NCBI GenBank assembly: GCA_014281115.1
Contig: JACONQ010000014.1
Span: forward strand, 2,046,001-2,110,000
Length of the DNA: 64,000 bases
Origin: Laburnicola sp. R22_1
Lineage: Eukaryota > Ascomycota > Dothideomycetes > Pleosporales > Didymosphaeriaceae
Direction: 5' to 3'
In this document: positions 1-11,500 of the stretch, piece by piece
Position numbering within the stretch: the stretch's first letter is position 1
Layout: the number at the start of each line of letters is the position of its first letter
The notes under the pieces: generated by a model
Told to the model about the DNA's origin: nothing
Database searches by the model: none
Seen by the model: only the letters and a program-made list of their open reading frames with translations
Translations under genes and position numbers: made by a program

Positions 1-347
1 GTCGCGCCGTGGACGTTTGCACAATTCACACAGGCGAAGCTCTCCTGGACAAAAATATCCGTCCGGGAGCGATGGGCTTGGCTGGGTGAAATTATTCACG
101 CCAAGTCACGTTTCGATACGTGAGCTGGAGATGATGAAGACAAAGAGACGGAGTGGAAGTTATAAAGGAGCCAACACAAGTGATGCAAACGCCCTGTCCG
201 TCCAATCTCAAGCACTGCCAAGCAAGCTTATTGTACCTTGGTATGTCAGCAAGCGTGGCACAGCGTGCGGCACAACAACATGTTACAAAGGTATGTAGAC
301 TGCACAGTCGCGCACTTTCCATGCACTGAGCCTATTCAGATCCAAGC
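1..347. other. Left edge, no gene recognised
   Basis: Short open frames exist here but none has a recognisable domain or coding character. It is probably the 5' flank and leader of the geranylgeranyl diphosphate synthase gene that starts about base 348. I looked for a terpene-cyclase domain that would make that gene a bifunctional terpene synthase and saw no aspartate-rich or NSE-type cyclase motif. Confidence 0.5.
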
Positions 348-1617
348 ATGCAGCGTAATATCAAGGCGCGTGATCATTATTGCAGGAGGTACGTTTGTTA
401 TGCGTCGAAAGAACGCCTAGTTTTCTCTGACTGAGGACAGAGGTGCGGCTGCAGTCAACCGAGAAAACGGGTCGGACGGCCGTGTGAACCAAGCGACTCA
501 TACATACCCTACGCTAACGTATCTACGTAGTGTATCTACATGTGACGGATCACACTCACTTCGAAAAGAAAGCTGCTCTAGTGAAGGATCGGCTACCGCA
601 GACTCCAGCTCCTCGATCAGTACCCCATCAAGCCCTACTAGCAAAGAGTTTGCGGAGCCGGAAATCCCTTACCAGTCGACCGCGCGCACCTCGGTGAGCT
701 TCGACTCTTCGGTCTTGAACGAGCCGATCAAGTACATCAAGAGCATGCCATCCAAGAACCTACGGACACAGGCGAGTCGCACTGTATGCGAAGGCCGTGC
801 ATGACTAACAGATGCCCCACAGTTGATTGATTGTTTCCAGATCTGGTTGTGGACCCCAGACTCTGCGATGGAGGTCATCAAAGACGTCGTCGACAGCCTG
901 CACCAGTCCTCACTAATCCTGGATGATCTCGAGGATGGTTCACAGCTCCGACGTGGCTTTCCAGCGACCCACGTCGTCTACGGACCAAGTCAGGCCGTCA
1001 ACAGCGCCACATATCTCTACGTTCAAGCAGTTGAGTCAGTCTACGCTGCCGCGCGAAATCACCCCGAGATGATGGACGTCTTCCTGAAGCACCTCAAGCA
1101 CCTCTTTCAGGGGCAGAGCTGGGACTTGTATAGGACGTACCATCGCCAGTGCCCCATAGAGGAGCAATACCTCGACATGGTCGATCAGAAGACCGGCGCC
1201 ATGTTGCAGCTGTTAGTTGGCCTGATGAGCGAGCAACGAGTGCAGTCAGGCAAGCTTGTCAACGGCGATGTCCTTCTGAGATTCGCGCAGTTGTTTGGCC
1301 GGTACTTCCAGGTCCGTGATGATTACATGAACCTCACATCGATCGACTACGCTCGCCAGAAAGGCTTCGCAGAGGATCTCGACGAACAAAAGTATTCGTA
1401 CCTCATCATGCACATGTATCAGAGACATCCCCAGGCGAGGGACAAGTTTGAGGGTGTTTTCAAGACGATGAAGCAGAGCGTCATGCCACAGGTTGTCGCT
1501 GACACGAGCAAAAAATATCTCTTGTCCATTCTGGAAGAGACAGGCTCCATTGCGGCCACCAAAGAAATGCTGGTCAAATGGTTTGACGTGATCATGGAGG
1601 AGATTGGAGTGTTGTAG
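348..1617 (+). CDS. Geranylgeranyl diphosphate synthase (polyprenyl synthetase family)
   Basis: Condenses isopentenyl diphosphate with allylic diphosphates to GGPP, the C20 precursor of diterpenes and prenylated metabolites. Proposed exons are 348-388, 441-783 and 823-1617, giving 392 residues. Intron 2 (784-822, 39 nt) is phase 0 with a TGACTAAC branch site; intron 1 (GTACGT donor, ACAG acceptor) is my inference and joins the first ATG in frame. The core is clear: the SxPSKxxR substrate motif near residue 120, first aspartate-rich motif DDLED followed by GSQLRRG, and second motif DDYMNL. These match GGPP synthases, and both metal-binding motifs are intact. The first about 90 residues are Ser/Thr-rich and poorly conserved, usual for cluster-encoded paralogues. 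A second GGPP synthase beside a PKS and an efflux pump suggests a metabolic-cluster role rather than housekeeping. The family is certain; the N-terminus is not. Confidence 0.9.
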
Positions 1618-1850
1618 AGACATTTTGGAGTTGACAATATGCTTCTCCGTTTGCTGGTGGAAACGTTGAGAATTTCATAGCGCGCGCCTGTACCGAACGT
1701 TGCTATGAGCTCAAATTGTCGAGAGAGAAACCATCGCAAACCTTTCGGTACAGGATCAAACAAACTTGGTGATACCTCGGCTGGCTCTCGTAACACAAGG
1801 TGTGAGATGTAGCCAAAATACCACGAAGCAAGGCCAGGCTCGGGGCAGCA

Positions 1851-1881
1851 GGCAGTTCACACCAGTATCAGGTGAACTGCC
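1851..1881. repeat. Perfect 10-bp inverted repeat
   Basis: GGCAGTTCAC at 1851-1860 is mirrored by GTGAACTGCC at 1872-1881 around an 11-nt loop. It lies 235 bp past the GGPP synthase stop. It may be a small hairpin belonging to the larger foldback sequence just downstream, or part of the 3' end of the gene. Confidence 0.55.
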
Positions 1882-1941
1882 GCTCGCTCGGGGCTTTGCG
1901 TTCGCTAGTGTCGCATTAGAAGGAGATTTGGTCGCACACGC

Positions 1942-2173
1942 TACTCGGCCCGGCCTTTTTCGGAGAAAAACAGAGTAGCAGCCGCGAGGGGCCGAGTAAA
2001 CTGATCGGCGAGCCGGCGAGCGGTGAAACTCTTCCGACCCCAATCTGCAGGCGTGTGGGACTGAAAGAGTTTCACCGGCTCACCGGCTCGCCATAGGCTG
2101 CGGAGTAGTTACTCGGCCCGTTGCGGTCTTCGATTTTTCTCCGAAAAAGGCCGTGAGCCGCAAGGGGCCGAGT
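1942..2173. repeat. Long imperfect foldback repeat (MITE-like)
   Basis: Two arms, about 1942-2033 and 2065-2173, are inverted copies separated by about 31 nt. Matching blocks include GAAACTCTT against AAGAGTTTC, a GGCGAGCCGG block, and GCCTTTTTCGGAGAAAAA against its reverse complement. Each arm also contains ACTCGGCCC and GGGCCGAGT, so it can fold locally. Flanks keep weak inverted similarity (GTCGCACAC against GTGCGATCGAC), so the true ends may be 10-20 bp further out. No ORF is inside. A non-autonomous foldback or MITE element is the simplest reading; family unknown. Confidence 0.6.
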
Positions 2174-2631
2174 GATATGTGCGATCGACACGGCGCCTGC
2201 TCTTGTGAATATATTGAGGAGTTGCGAAGCGGAATGCACCATGCCCAATCCGGCACTGTGCACATATTACAGCTGTTTATAACGCTTGTAACGTATATAA
2301 CGCTGGAAACAAAACGCACACTTGTGGAGGATCTACATGCGGCACGACATATGGGCACGGGCGATAGACCAGCCAGTTCGGGCTAAAGCTTCGGGAATTC
2401 CAGCATCGACCATTAAGCTTTCCAAGCATCATCCGATCGGATTTGTCCGGATCTCTGAAGCTTGTTTGTGTCATTCTCCCCAAGTTTTTAGGGTCGTGAG
2501 GGTCCTAGCTACGCCACGTCAGATTACCCCATTCTACCCTTTCATTCACACATTCCAAGGCTGCCATCCTTCGCATCTCAACAACCCCCATTCCTTCCGC
2601 CGAAAGCCCGTGATAGTCAACATTGAAGACG

Positions 2632-4769
2632 ATGGACGACGTCGAGTTGAAGCTGCGGACAAGCACCACTAGCTCCTCGACGCAAAACCGCCCTGATGGT
2701 GACACTACCTCCGGAAAGGCACATGACGGCGAGGTGTCTGAGATGACGGCCCGGACTTCGAATGGCCAAGAGGGCCACGAGTATGTCGCCGGATTCAAAC
2801 TTTTTGCTGTTCTCGCAAGTGTCACCTTGGCTGCATTCTTAATGTTGCTCGACGGCTCCATCATCGGTGTTGTGAGTTGCAGTGCTGAACCTTCTCAACA
2901 CCGAACCGATCTTACCTTACCTCTGTGCGATAGGCAATTCCTAACATCACGAGCGAGTTCCACTCTCTTGATGATGTGGGCTGGTATACGGCTTCATACC
3001 AATTAGCGAGGTATGTATATGTTGTAGCTCACGTCTCACGGGATACTGAAGTGAACAGTGCAGCACTGCAACCTTTGTCGGGAAGAATCTACTCGTCATA
3101 CAGCACGAAAGTCAGTGAGCATAACCCATGAGGCTACCTCAAAAACGTGAGATGACTGACACGGAACAGTGGTCATATCTCTTTTTCTTTGCGCTCTTCG
3201 AGCTTGGATCTCTGATATGCGGACTGGCAAACTCCTCATCCATGCTTATTGGAGGAAGAGCAATAGCTGGCATGGGCAGCTCAGGTCTGCTCAACGGTGG
3301 TATGACTATCATCGCCGGCGCGGTACCGCTGAAGAAGCGACCTAGTATGTCGACATTTTGGTCCTACAAGCCATCTGGGCGATTAACAATACGCAGTCTG
3401 GACTGGAATCTACCTTGGTAGTACGTTTTCTGAGCGATCTTTCTCTCCTTGGTATCCATGGATTTTCCTAACTCACATGATGCAGTCTCCCAAGTGGGCA
3501 TTGTCTGCGGACCATTGATAGGGGGCGCACTCACCCAGTACACCATCTGGCGATGGTGTAAGTCACCGCATACCCGAGAAAAAGTGTGTCTAACCCACCG
3601 CAGGTTTCTATATCAACCTGCCCGTTGGAGCTGTTACAGCCGTCCTGCTCCTCCTCCTTAAGGTACCGGAACTGACTACAAAGCCTCCATTCACCCTTTC
3701 ACTTGTGCGCAAGACAATCCCTGAGCTTGACCTCATTGGGTTCATCTTGTTTGCTCCAGCCGCAATCATGGCATTACTAGCACTCCACTATGGCGGAACT
3801 GACTACCCTTGGAGCAGCCCCGTGGTTATCGGCTTATTCTGCGGCGCGGGAGCGACTGCTATTATATTCATTTTCTGGGAAAGACGGATGGGTGACTTGG
3901 CCATGATACCCCCTTCCATGGTCAGCCAACGCGTCGTTTATACCAGCGCAATCAACGGAGCAGCACTGGTAGCCTCCATTCTCGTGGCCGCTCAGTATCT
4001 CCCTATCTACTTCCAAGGCGTGCGAGGATACGGACCTGCAATGAGTGGAGTCAATACGCTGCCAGGCATTTTAAGCCAGCTGCTCACCGTCGTGATATCC
4101 GGAATATTAGGTCTGCATTCCACCATGATGCTCCCTAGACCAAGTCTGCTGATACACCCCCAGTACCAAAAGTCGGATACTATCTACCCTTCGCTGCAAT
4201 CGGCAGTGCAATCAGCGCCGTCGGAAACGGCCTAGTGTCCATGTTCTCGCCTTCTACCAGCACAGCTAAATGGATAGGCTATCAGATTGTCCTAGGAAGC
4301 GGCCGCGGAATCGGAATGCAAATAGTAAGACATCACCAAACCATGCCTCCCCAGGGACGCTAACATCTCCCACCAGGGCATCATCGCCATCCAAAACGTT
4401 CTCAACCCCCAAACCATCCCCGTAGGCATCGCCTTCCTCATCTTCTGTCAAAACTTCGCAGGCGCAATCTTCGTCGTCGTCGGCGAAGTCATATTCACGC
4501 AGCGCCTTGTCGCGGAGATGAAAGCGCATGCTCCTTCCGTCTCGGTTGAGGCTGCGCTTGCGGCCGGAGCGAGCGCCAGCGCTGTGCGCGCACTGGCTCC
4601 GAGCGATAGTCCTGAGTTGGCGGGCGTGCTGTTGGCGTTCTCGAATAGCTTGGATAAAGTCTTTCTTTTGCTGATGGCGTGTTGTTTGGTGGGGCTTGTT
4701 GCTTCGTTTGGGATGGGGTGGGTGGATACGAGGAAGAAGAAGGCTGCGGAGGAAGAGGTGGAGCAGTGA
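2632..4769 (+). CDS. MFS efflux transporter, DHA14-type (toxin/drug exporter family)
   Basis: Proton-driven plasma- or vacuolar-membrane exporter of the family that pumps fungal secondary metabolites. I reconstruct nine exons: 2632-2871, 2934-3010, 3059-3110, 3170-3344, 3397-3420, 3486-3557, 3604-4110, 4164-4324, 4377-4769. Reading frame is preserved through every junction, giving 566 residues. After an acidic, Ser/Thr-rich cytoplasmic N-terminus (about 50 residues) comes TM1 with the family [15 protein letters not shown] signature, then the loop-2/TM4 region [14 protein letters not shown] and motif [19 protein letters not shown] (TM5, antiporter motif C), then [14 protein letters not shown]. 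The C-terminal tail is Lys/Glu-rich. It lies between the GGPP synthase and the PKS, so self-protection or product export is likely. Exon 5 is only 24 nt. No broken residues seen. Confidence 0.93.
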
Positions 4770-5593
4770 GGGAGATGCACGCACGACGATGCGGACGGAA
4801 GGCTTTAAAATTTTGGATTGCGGACACTTCTTCGCATTCGCAGTTACGTTTCTATTTCACTGTCTCGTTTCCTCATTTGCGTTTGAAAAGGTCTCAGTGT
4901 TGTTTTCCAGTTTCTGGGGTGAATGAAATTTCGTCCCCGCCCTATACGGGTCTCTCACCACCTGGTGATGCTGCCTCTGGCCCAGACCTATCTGGGGTTC
5001 AACTGCGCCTGCTCTAGTTCAATCGCTTGTCAGCAATGTTTGTAGAGTACGATGACTTAAGATATCATGCAGCAGATTATCAAATGCGTCGAGGAAGAGC
5101 AAAAGGAGAGTTTTCAATCCTTGCAGCGCAGAAGATAGCATCAAAAGTGAGATCGTTTCCTCCGAAGAAAATACGTCATAGTGTATTCAAGTTTGTGTAA
5201 TACAGTTAAGTGGGATAGCAAACAAATTTATGAAAGAACAAAAACTAGTCGAAATGATGAGTGAAACCATGTTCTGTGTCTGGGAGAAAGAAGAACATAG
5301 AGTATTAATGAAGTGGGAAGTCCTTGCTGGAAAGTGCGGACCAGTGTCGACTACAACTGCGTAGTTAACCTACGCGGTAATATGGCGTCGCTGCGAGTTC
5401 ACGCATCAAAACATGTGTCCTTCACTAAAAAGGTGTATCTACTCGCCGAAGTAGCAGATCTGCCACTCCGTGGAGCTGCAGAGTGATTGATCACTAACTG
5501 ACATACATTGCGACATTGATCCAGTCTAGAAAACTACCAGACACTTGCATGAAACCGAGAGCAAAACAACGACCAAGAACCACCCCAAAAACC
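4770..5593. other. Convergent intergenic region
   Basis: This 824-bp stretch lies between the stop codons of the transporter (+) and the polyketide synthase (-), so it holds two 3' untranslated regions and their polyadenylation signals. No ORF with coding character, RNA gene or repeat was seen. Confidence 0.6.
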
Positions 5594-8500
5594 CTAAGCC
5601 CCACGCACCATCCTCGGATAATGAGGCTGTCCCGGATCATCCATCGAGTCAATCAAAGCCGCAACCCCCCTATTCAACCCCACTGCCACAGCGCGCGCCG
5701 TCCATTCCTTAACAGGAAGCACCTCCACCCCAGCCTCACCCGTCTCCTCAACCACAAACTCCTTCAGATTGTCCAGCGGGAGAACCATGTCGCCAACCTG
5801 GTGGATATAAGTCGCACACGCGGGCGCTCTGGGCTTGTTCCCCAAAACGGCGCCGGCTATACTCTCAGTGGCGTTCTTCACATACACCAAGTCGAGTGCG
5901 CCACGCAGGTTCTTCAGCGCGGGTACGGCCTTGGTCTTGCGCATGTATGCGACGAGGGAGTTCATCCAATCGATCTGAGCTGCAGAGTTGGCGGCGTCTG
6001 CGCCTTCGCGAATGATGGTCGAAGGCCGATGGATCCAGACATTTACGCCGTGCGTTTCTTGGAACTTTTCTAGTAGGCGTTCACTGGCCCATTTGGAGGC
6101 GATGTAGCCGTGCGAGCCATCCGCGGGAGGGTAATGCTTTGCAACCGAGACTTCGGGGAAAGACTTGTAGTTGCCGAAAAGAGCCACACCGACGGTCGAA
6201 AGGTAATGAATAGGTATTTTGCGAGCCATGCAAAGACTGATGAGCTCCTTGGTTGACCCCGTGTTGGCCGCCTTGATGTCCGGATAGAACTTCAAGTGCG
6301 AGGTATCTGCCCCGTTTGCGATCACAGCATCGGCTTGACTGAAAATGCGGCCCGCGTCCGCTTCGGATAGACCGAGACGCACGTCTTCCAAGTTGCCAGC
6401 AAAGTACTGGACGCGGTCATCTTGCGGGAGCTCCCCGGAGCGAAGGCGCCCATCTAGATGGCGTACAGCGATACACCAGATCTTCACGATGAGTGGATCC
6501 TTGAGCAAGCGCAAAAGTAGATTTCGACCGAGCAATCCGCTCACTCCAGTGAGCACAATAGAGCGAGGTCGAGCAGCGGGAGTCGTATCAGTTCCTATCC
6601 TGGCCGCTCCGGGCAAAGCAATTTCTACATCCCAGTTGATAGCCACTAGGCCCTTTGCTGCAGGTGTTTCAGGCCTTTCAGGGGTAGTAGCTCCCGTGGA
6701 ACGGTCGCTGGACTCGCTGGACTCGCTGGACTCGCTGGACTCGCTGGACTCGCTGGACTCGCTGGACTCGCTGGACTCGCTGAACCTCGCTTCGGGTGTT
6801 GAATCCGACGCCGAGCTTGCCCTATTAGCTTGTACCGCCGCGGGCTCTTCGCCTAATTCCGGTGCTTCGGCATCCCCAATTCCAGGTAGCAAGGAAGATG
6901 GAACCTGGCTAGCGACGAGCTCTGCATGCTCGGCCATGGTGTCGTTACCCATGATTTTCAGGACCGGAACGCTAACTTCGAAATTCTTCAAGAACCAGGA
7001 TCGAATGTCCACCGAGATCAAGGAGTCCAGACCTATCTCGCGGCTTCGCATTGCCATCAGATCCTCGTCTGCTGTCGTCATTTGTAGTACGTTACGGAGT
7101 TGGATTGCAAATCTCCCTATTGCACGTTAGCCAATCATCTGGTACTGAAATGTGAGTAGCTCACCTTTAACTACCGCTAGTATGTCCGACTTCGATTTGC
7201 AAGCAGCAAGCTGATCTTGCACAGACGTTACCACCTCCTGTCCAGATTTTGCGCCATTATTCTCGACTTGGTGGATGATGAAATCAAGGAAAGCCGGGTT
7301 GGAGTGCCACTTCGTCTCGGTGTCCGTAGCAGGGAGGGACAGGAGGCCGGTGGTGAGTTCAGCCTCATCTCCAGAGGCGGGACGACCAGCATCGATACCC
7401 TCAGCGAAGAGCTGGTGGTAGTCTTGTTCCGAGAGATGCATTAACGCCATCTTAGAAACTGTCAAGTCCAAGGCTTTGCTGGATTCCCTCTCCATGTAAC
7501 CAGCTCCGATGATGGCACCGACGTTGAGTGCGGTCGCTGCTAAGCCTCTCTTGCGACGTTGAGCTGCGAGACTGCACATGAAAGTGTTCGCAGCGGCGTA
7601 GTTTGCTTGGCCAAGGTTACCAATGACGCAGTTGATGGATGAGAATAGGATAAAGAAGTCCAAGTTCTCGTTCTTGAAGATATGGTCCAGGTGAATACTG
7701 CCGTACACCTTTGGTCTGAACACGTCGCTCATCAACTCAAATGACATGTTTTGGATCGAGACATCTCGTAATACCATGGCGCCATTTAGGACACCGATGA
7801 TAGGCGGCAGACTCTCACGGATGGACTTGTGGGCAGCGCGGAGCGCCGGCTCATCTGTCACATCGCATGGGACGATTTTAACGGTAACACCGTTACGTTT
7901 GTGCGCTTCAATCCAGTCGGGGGAGATATTGGGATTGCGACTGGTCAGCACGAGATACCTCGCGCCCCGCTCAATCATCCAATCAGCTAGACTGACACCG
8001 AGAGCGCCCGAAAGCCCGCACATCCAGTACGTCTTGTCGCCCTTGAAGAAAGCCACCGAATCAAGGCGGCTAACGTGAACAGGATAGGTCTTAGAGAGCG
8101 TCCAGTCGATGACCGTGACAGGATCTACGGGGTGGAACCCGTTGATGAGAGCGTTGACATCGACTACCCGAGAAGTAACTGCACTGGGCTCCCGCTGTAC
8201 GTTGGCTAGAGCCCGTTGGAGCAGTTGTCCCAAGTAGGGACCGCACGACGGATTACTTTCCCAGCCAGCAAGCGAGTACAGTGTCTCTGTAGTTTCCCTG
8301 CGACAGTGTGGAGGCAGACTGGACAAGATGGACGGGACGTTCTCGGAGCTCTCGATCGATAACTCCACGAAGCAAGCGGCGTTGCTGGGTATGATCTCGG
8401 CGACCCTTGATTGCGTCATGTACGGGTCTAGCTTGACCCATGACTTCGGGCTGTGCTCTCTCGGTGAATCCGCCAAGAAAACAGCGCGCACATTCTTGAC

Positions 8501-11500
8501 GGCAGCTTCCTGAGATATGGTCCGAGCAAGGAGTTCGCTTGCATTGTGGGCTATCAGTATGTCTCCATCTACCAGAGGATCGACTACAGCCATGGAGATC
8601 AAACGAGCGGCCAATATAGTGAGAAGATCAGCGTCTGCCAACGCCGACACAGGTAGGGGGATGGTAGAAGCTTGAGGAACTTGAACGACCGATACGACGT
8701 CTGGCACCAAAGCTAGGAATCGTGCTTTACTCTTTGGCTCAATTCCTAAGATGAGAAAGTGATGACCGTATGGAGTGCGAAGCGCTGCGAAAAATGCATG
8801 GGCGATTTCCAGGTTCATCCGGGACTGGCCGTCAGTAGGGCTCACCCATCTTGGCAGTTCCTTCAACTTCCAACCATCGTCATCATGGCACAAGGCCGCT
8901 GGGTACTTGGCGGTGTCCACGACATTGGTAATAGGTCGCCTTGCTGAATTGTACCTGTCGTTGCGTGCAGCAATGTGCCGGAGCCGGGGCAGGAGCTCGT
9001 GTCCCTCGGCATTGACGACAATCTCTGGTTCAAGAGGCCAGCTCCTGTCTGAGGCAGGCAGATTGGCAGTGGCGTGGAAGCGGAGAATCTTCTCAACCAG
9101 ACTATGAGCTTTCATCCTGCTTAGATCTGCGACGTCTACGTTTTGGAACTGTAACGCAGGGGTTTCGAACACCGCAGTACGAGCAAAACCAATCGTCATA
9201 TTCGAAAAAGGCTCTTCGTCGAGTCGACCGCTGGTGACCCAGAAGAGCTTAGCGGGGACCGAGAAGAGCGTCTTGAAGGCTAGCCATTCTTCAGGTGTCA
9301 TGTCTTTGAATACAGGCTTGTCGAGCTCAGATAGGCTAACAACGGTTGTATCCGAATCGATAAGACCGAAATCCACAGCGGTCAGTGCCTCGAAAGTATG
9401 CAGCTCGTGCGCGGTGTCCTTCAGTATTTCCGTTATAGACTGGACCAAGGAACAGTTGTCTGGCTCGCTACCTCCCACAACAACGAGTTTCTCGATTGGA
9501 CGCTCAATTTCCAAGCTTTTCCAGGCTTGTGGGCTCAAAGGTTGCCGCAAGAAGCTCACCCGATCATCGATGGCTTGTGCCGCGAAAACAGTCATGCCAA
9601 GGACATCCTGGAAGGCCTGCGGAGCTGTCGAGTCGATAGGCGAGAAGCCGCTGACTTTGAGAAGTCTTTCCCATTCGGAATAAGACACAAATGGTGATAG
9701 TGGTCGGCCCGTATCCGCACCGAGCCACCAACCTGGGAGTGATCCGAAGATGAAACCTGCGCTACCGTAAGGCTGTCCGTTGTTGGTGCCCTCCCCTACC
9801 ACCAGGATACCTCCCGGCTTCAAAAGCTTGCGAATATTGCGCATCGTGAGTTCCAAGTCGGGTGTCGCATGAATTACAAGGAAGGCGACGACCACGTCGC
9901 ATGTACCTTCTGCGTAACCCTGAGCGATGGGATCCTGGCCACAATCGAACGTCTTGAAGACCATGCGATCTTTGTGAGCAGAGAACAACTCCGAAGCACC
10001 TTCGAAGAATCCACTAGACACGTCGGTGAACGTATACGACAGGAACCTAGAGTCGAGTTCCTGTAGGATTCTTGTAGTGGCACCACCGGTGCCAGCTCCG
10101 ACTTCCAGAATGTTGAGATGAGGGTAGCGCTCCGCCAGCTGCGCAATGGTCTTGCCGATCCATAACCCAGCCTCTCGCGAGCCGAACGCATGGCTATAGT
10201 AATTGTCCAGGATGTTGCTCACGCGCATCTCTTCTAGCATGTTGGTTTCGCCTTTAAATACGCGTGGCATCTGTTGGCCCACAAGGTGCATCATGTCATA
10301 ATCGATCAACTCTGACAAGTGCGCTGTGGCTTTGTGGAGATCCTCGAGAGAGTCATTCAACCATTCCTTCTTGGCTACCTTGTGCTCACCCTTCTTGATC
10401 AAATCGATGATGTGGTGAGCGTACCGAAGATAGTGGCTATGGGAACTGTCGGTCCTTAAAGGAGAGTCCGCTGGCACTTCTGCATCGAGCTGGCGAAGAT
10501 AATAAGTCGAGATTCGCTCCAGTCCCTCCAAAACAGACTCATGGTGCTCGGTCACAGTGGTGTCGGATGCGGCCATTTGACCATCCAGGCTGTTCTTGAC
10601 CCAGTGATACTTTGAGAAGACTTTGCGATCATCTTTGGCAGTCAAAGCACCAAGAGGTTTCAGCTCGACCTGTTGCATCTGAATTGCAGCGCAGCCAGAG
10701 TCATTGGTGTAAAGGCTGACGTCTCCAGTGAAGCCTGCAGATTTGTTCTTGCCGAGTCGCGAATCAGCATATATGTCCTTCATAGACATGCAAAGGGCTG
10801 GGTTAATGCGAATGCTACTCATACGAGTGGGAAGATGCATATTGAGAAGCTGGTCATCGTCGGGATAGCTGTATGCAAGGATGAGCGACTGTATGCCACC
10901 ATCCAGCTCGGCAGGATGCACCAGCAAAGGCGCACCATAGGTGTCCCTCGATACCGACTTAACTGCGCACACACTCAACCCAAGCTTTCGCCTCAGCATG
11001 TGAAGGGACTTGAAGGGACCCTCGAAACCATAGCCAAGAGTCGCCAAAAGGTTGTAAAAGCGCTCGTTGTCCACCGAGATCATGTGGGATGGCCTAGGTG
11101 CACGCGTGGGAAGTGTTGTTTCTGAAGCCGTCCCAAACGTAATGTGAAGCTCAGCCTCGGCTACAAGACTCAAATCTTCATCCCCAAGACTGGCGGAGTA
11201 GGTGAACTTGGCTTGGGCAAGACCGTCGTTGGGGCGCCGGATATCAGCCAAAGAGATCTCTACTTCAATACCGGAATCTTCTTGCCTGAAGGTCAAAGCT
11301 TGGTGGATGACAAAGTCCTTGAGCTCAACAACGCGTACATCCCTTTCGCCTGCAAGAACGCGAGCGCCCTCGATGGCAGTGCAAATATAGCCTGCAGCGG
11401 GAAAGACGGTCTGGCTCTGTACTTGGTGGCCAGAGACCCAATCGATCTCGCTGGCTCGCAGCAAGTGCGACCAGCTAAGGTGATGCGCGGCACTGGTCGG

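Noticed and set aside
484..804. Frame at 484-804 as an independent gene
   Set aside because: It has no ATG at its start and its 3' part is the GGPP synthase SxPSKxxR region; it is the middle exon of that gene.
1..1617. Fused terpene cyclase-GGPP synthase (fusicoccadiene-type chimaera)
   Set aside because: No class I cyclase motifs in bases 1-480, and a plausible short first exon starts at 348.
6345..7130. Long open frame (261 codons) antisense to the PKS ACP/reductase region
   Set aside because: Shadow of the PKS on the opposite strand; its LDSLDS repeat is only the reverse reading of the SES minisatellite.
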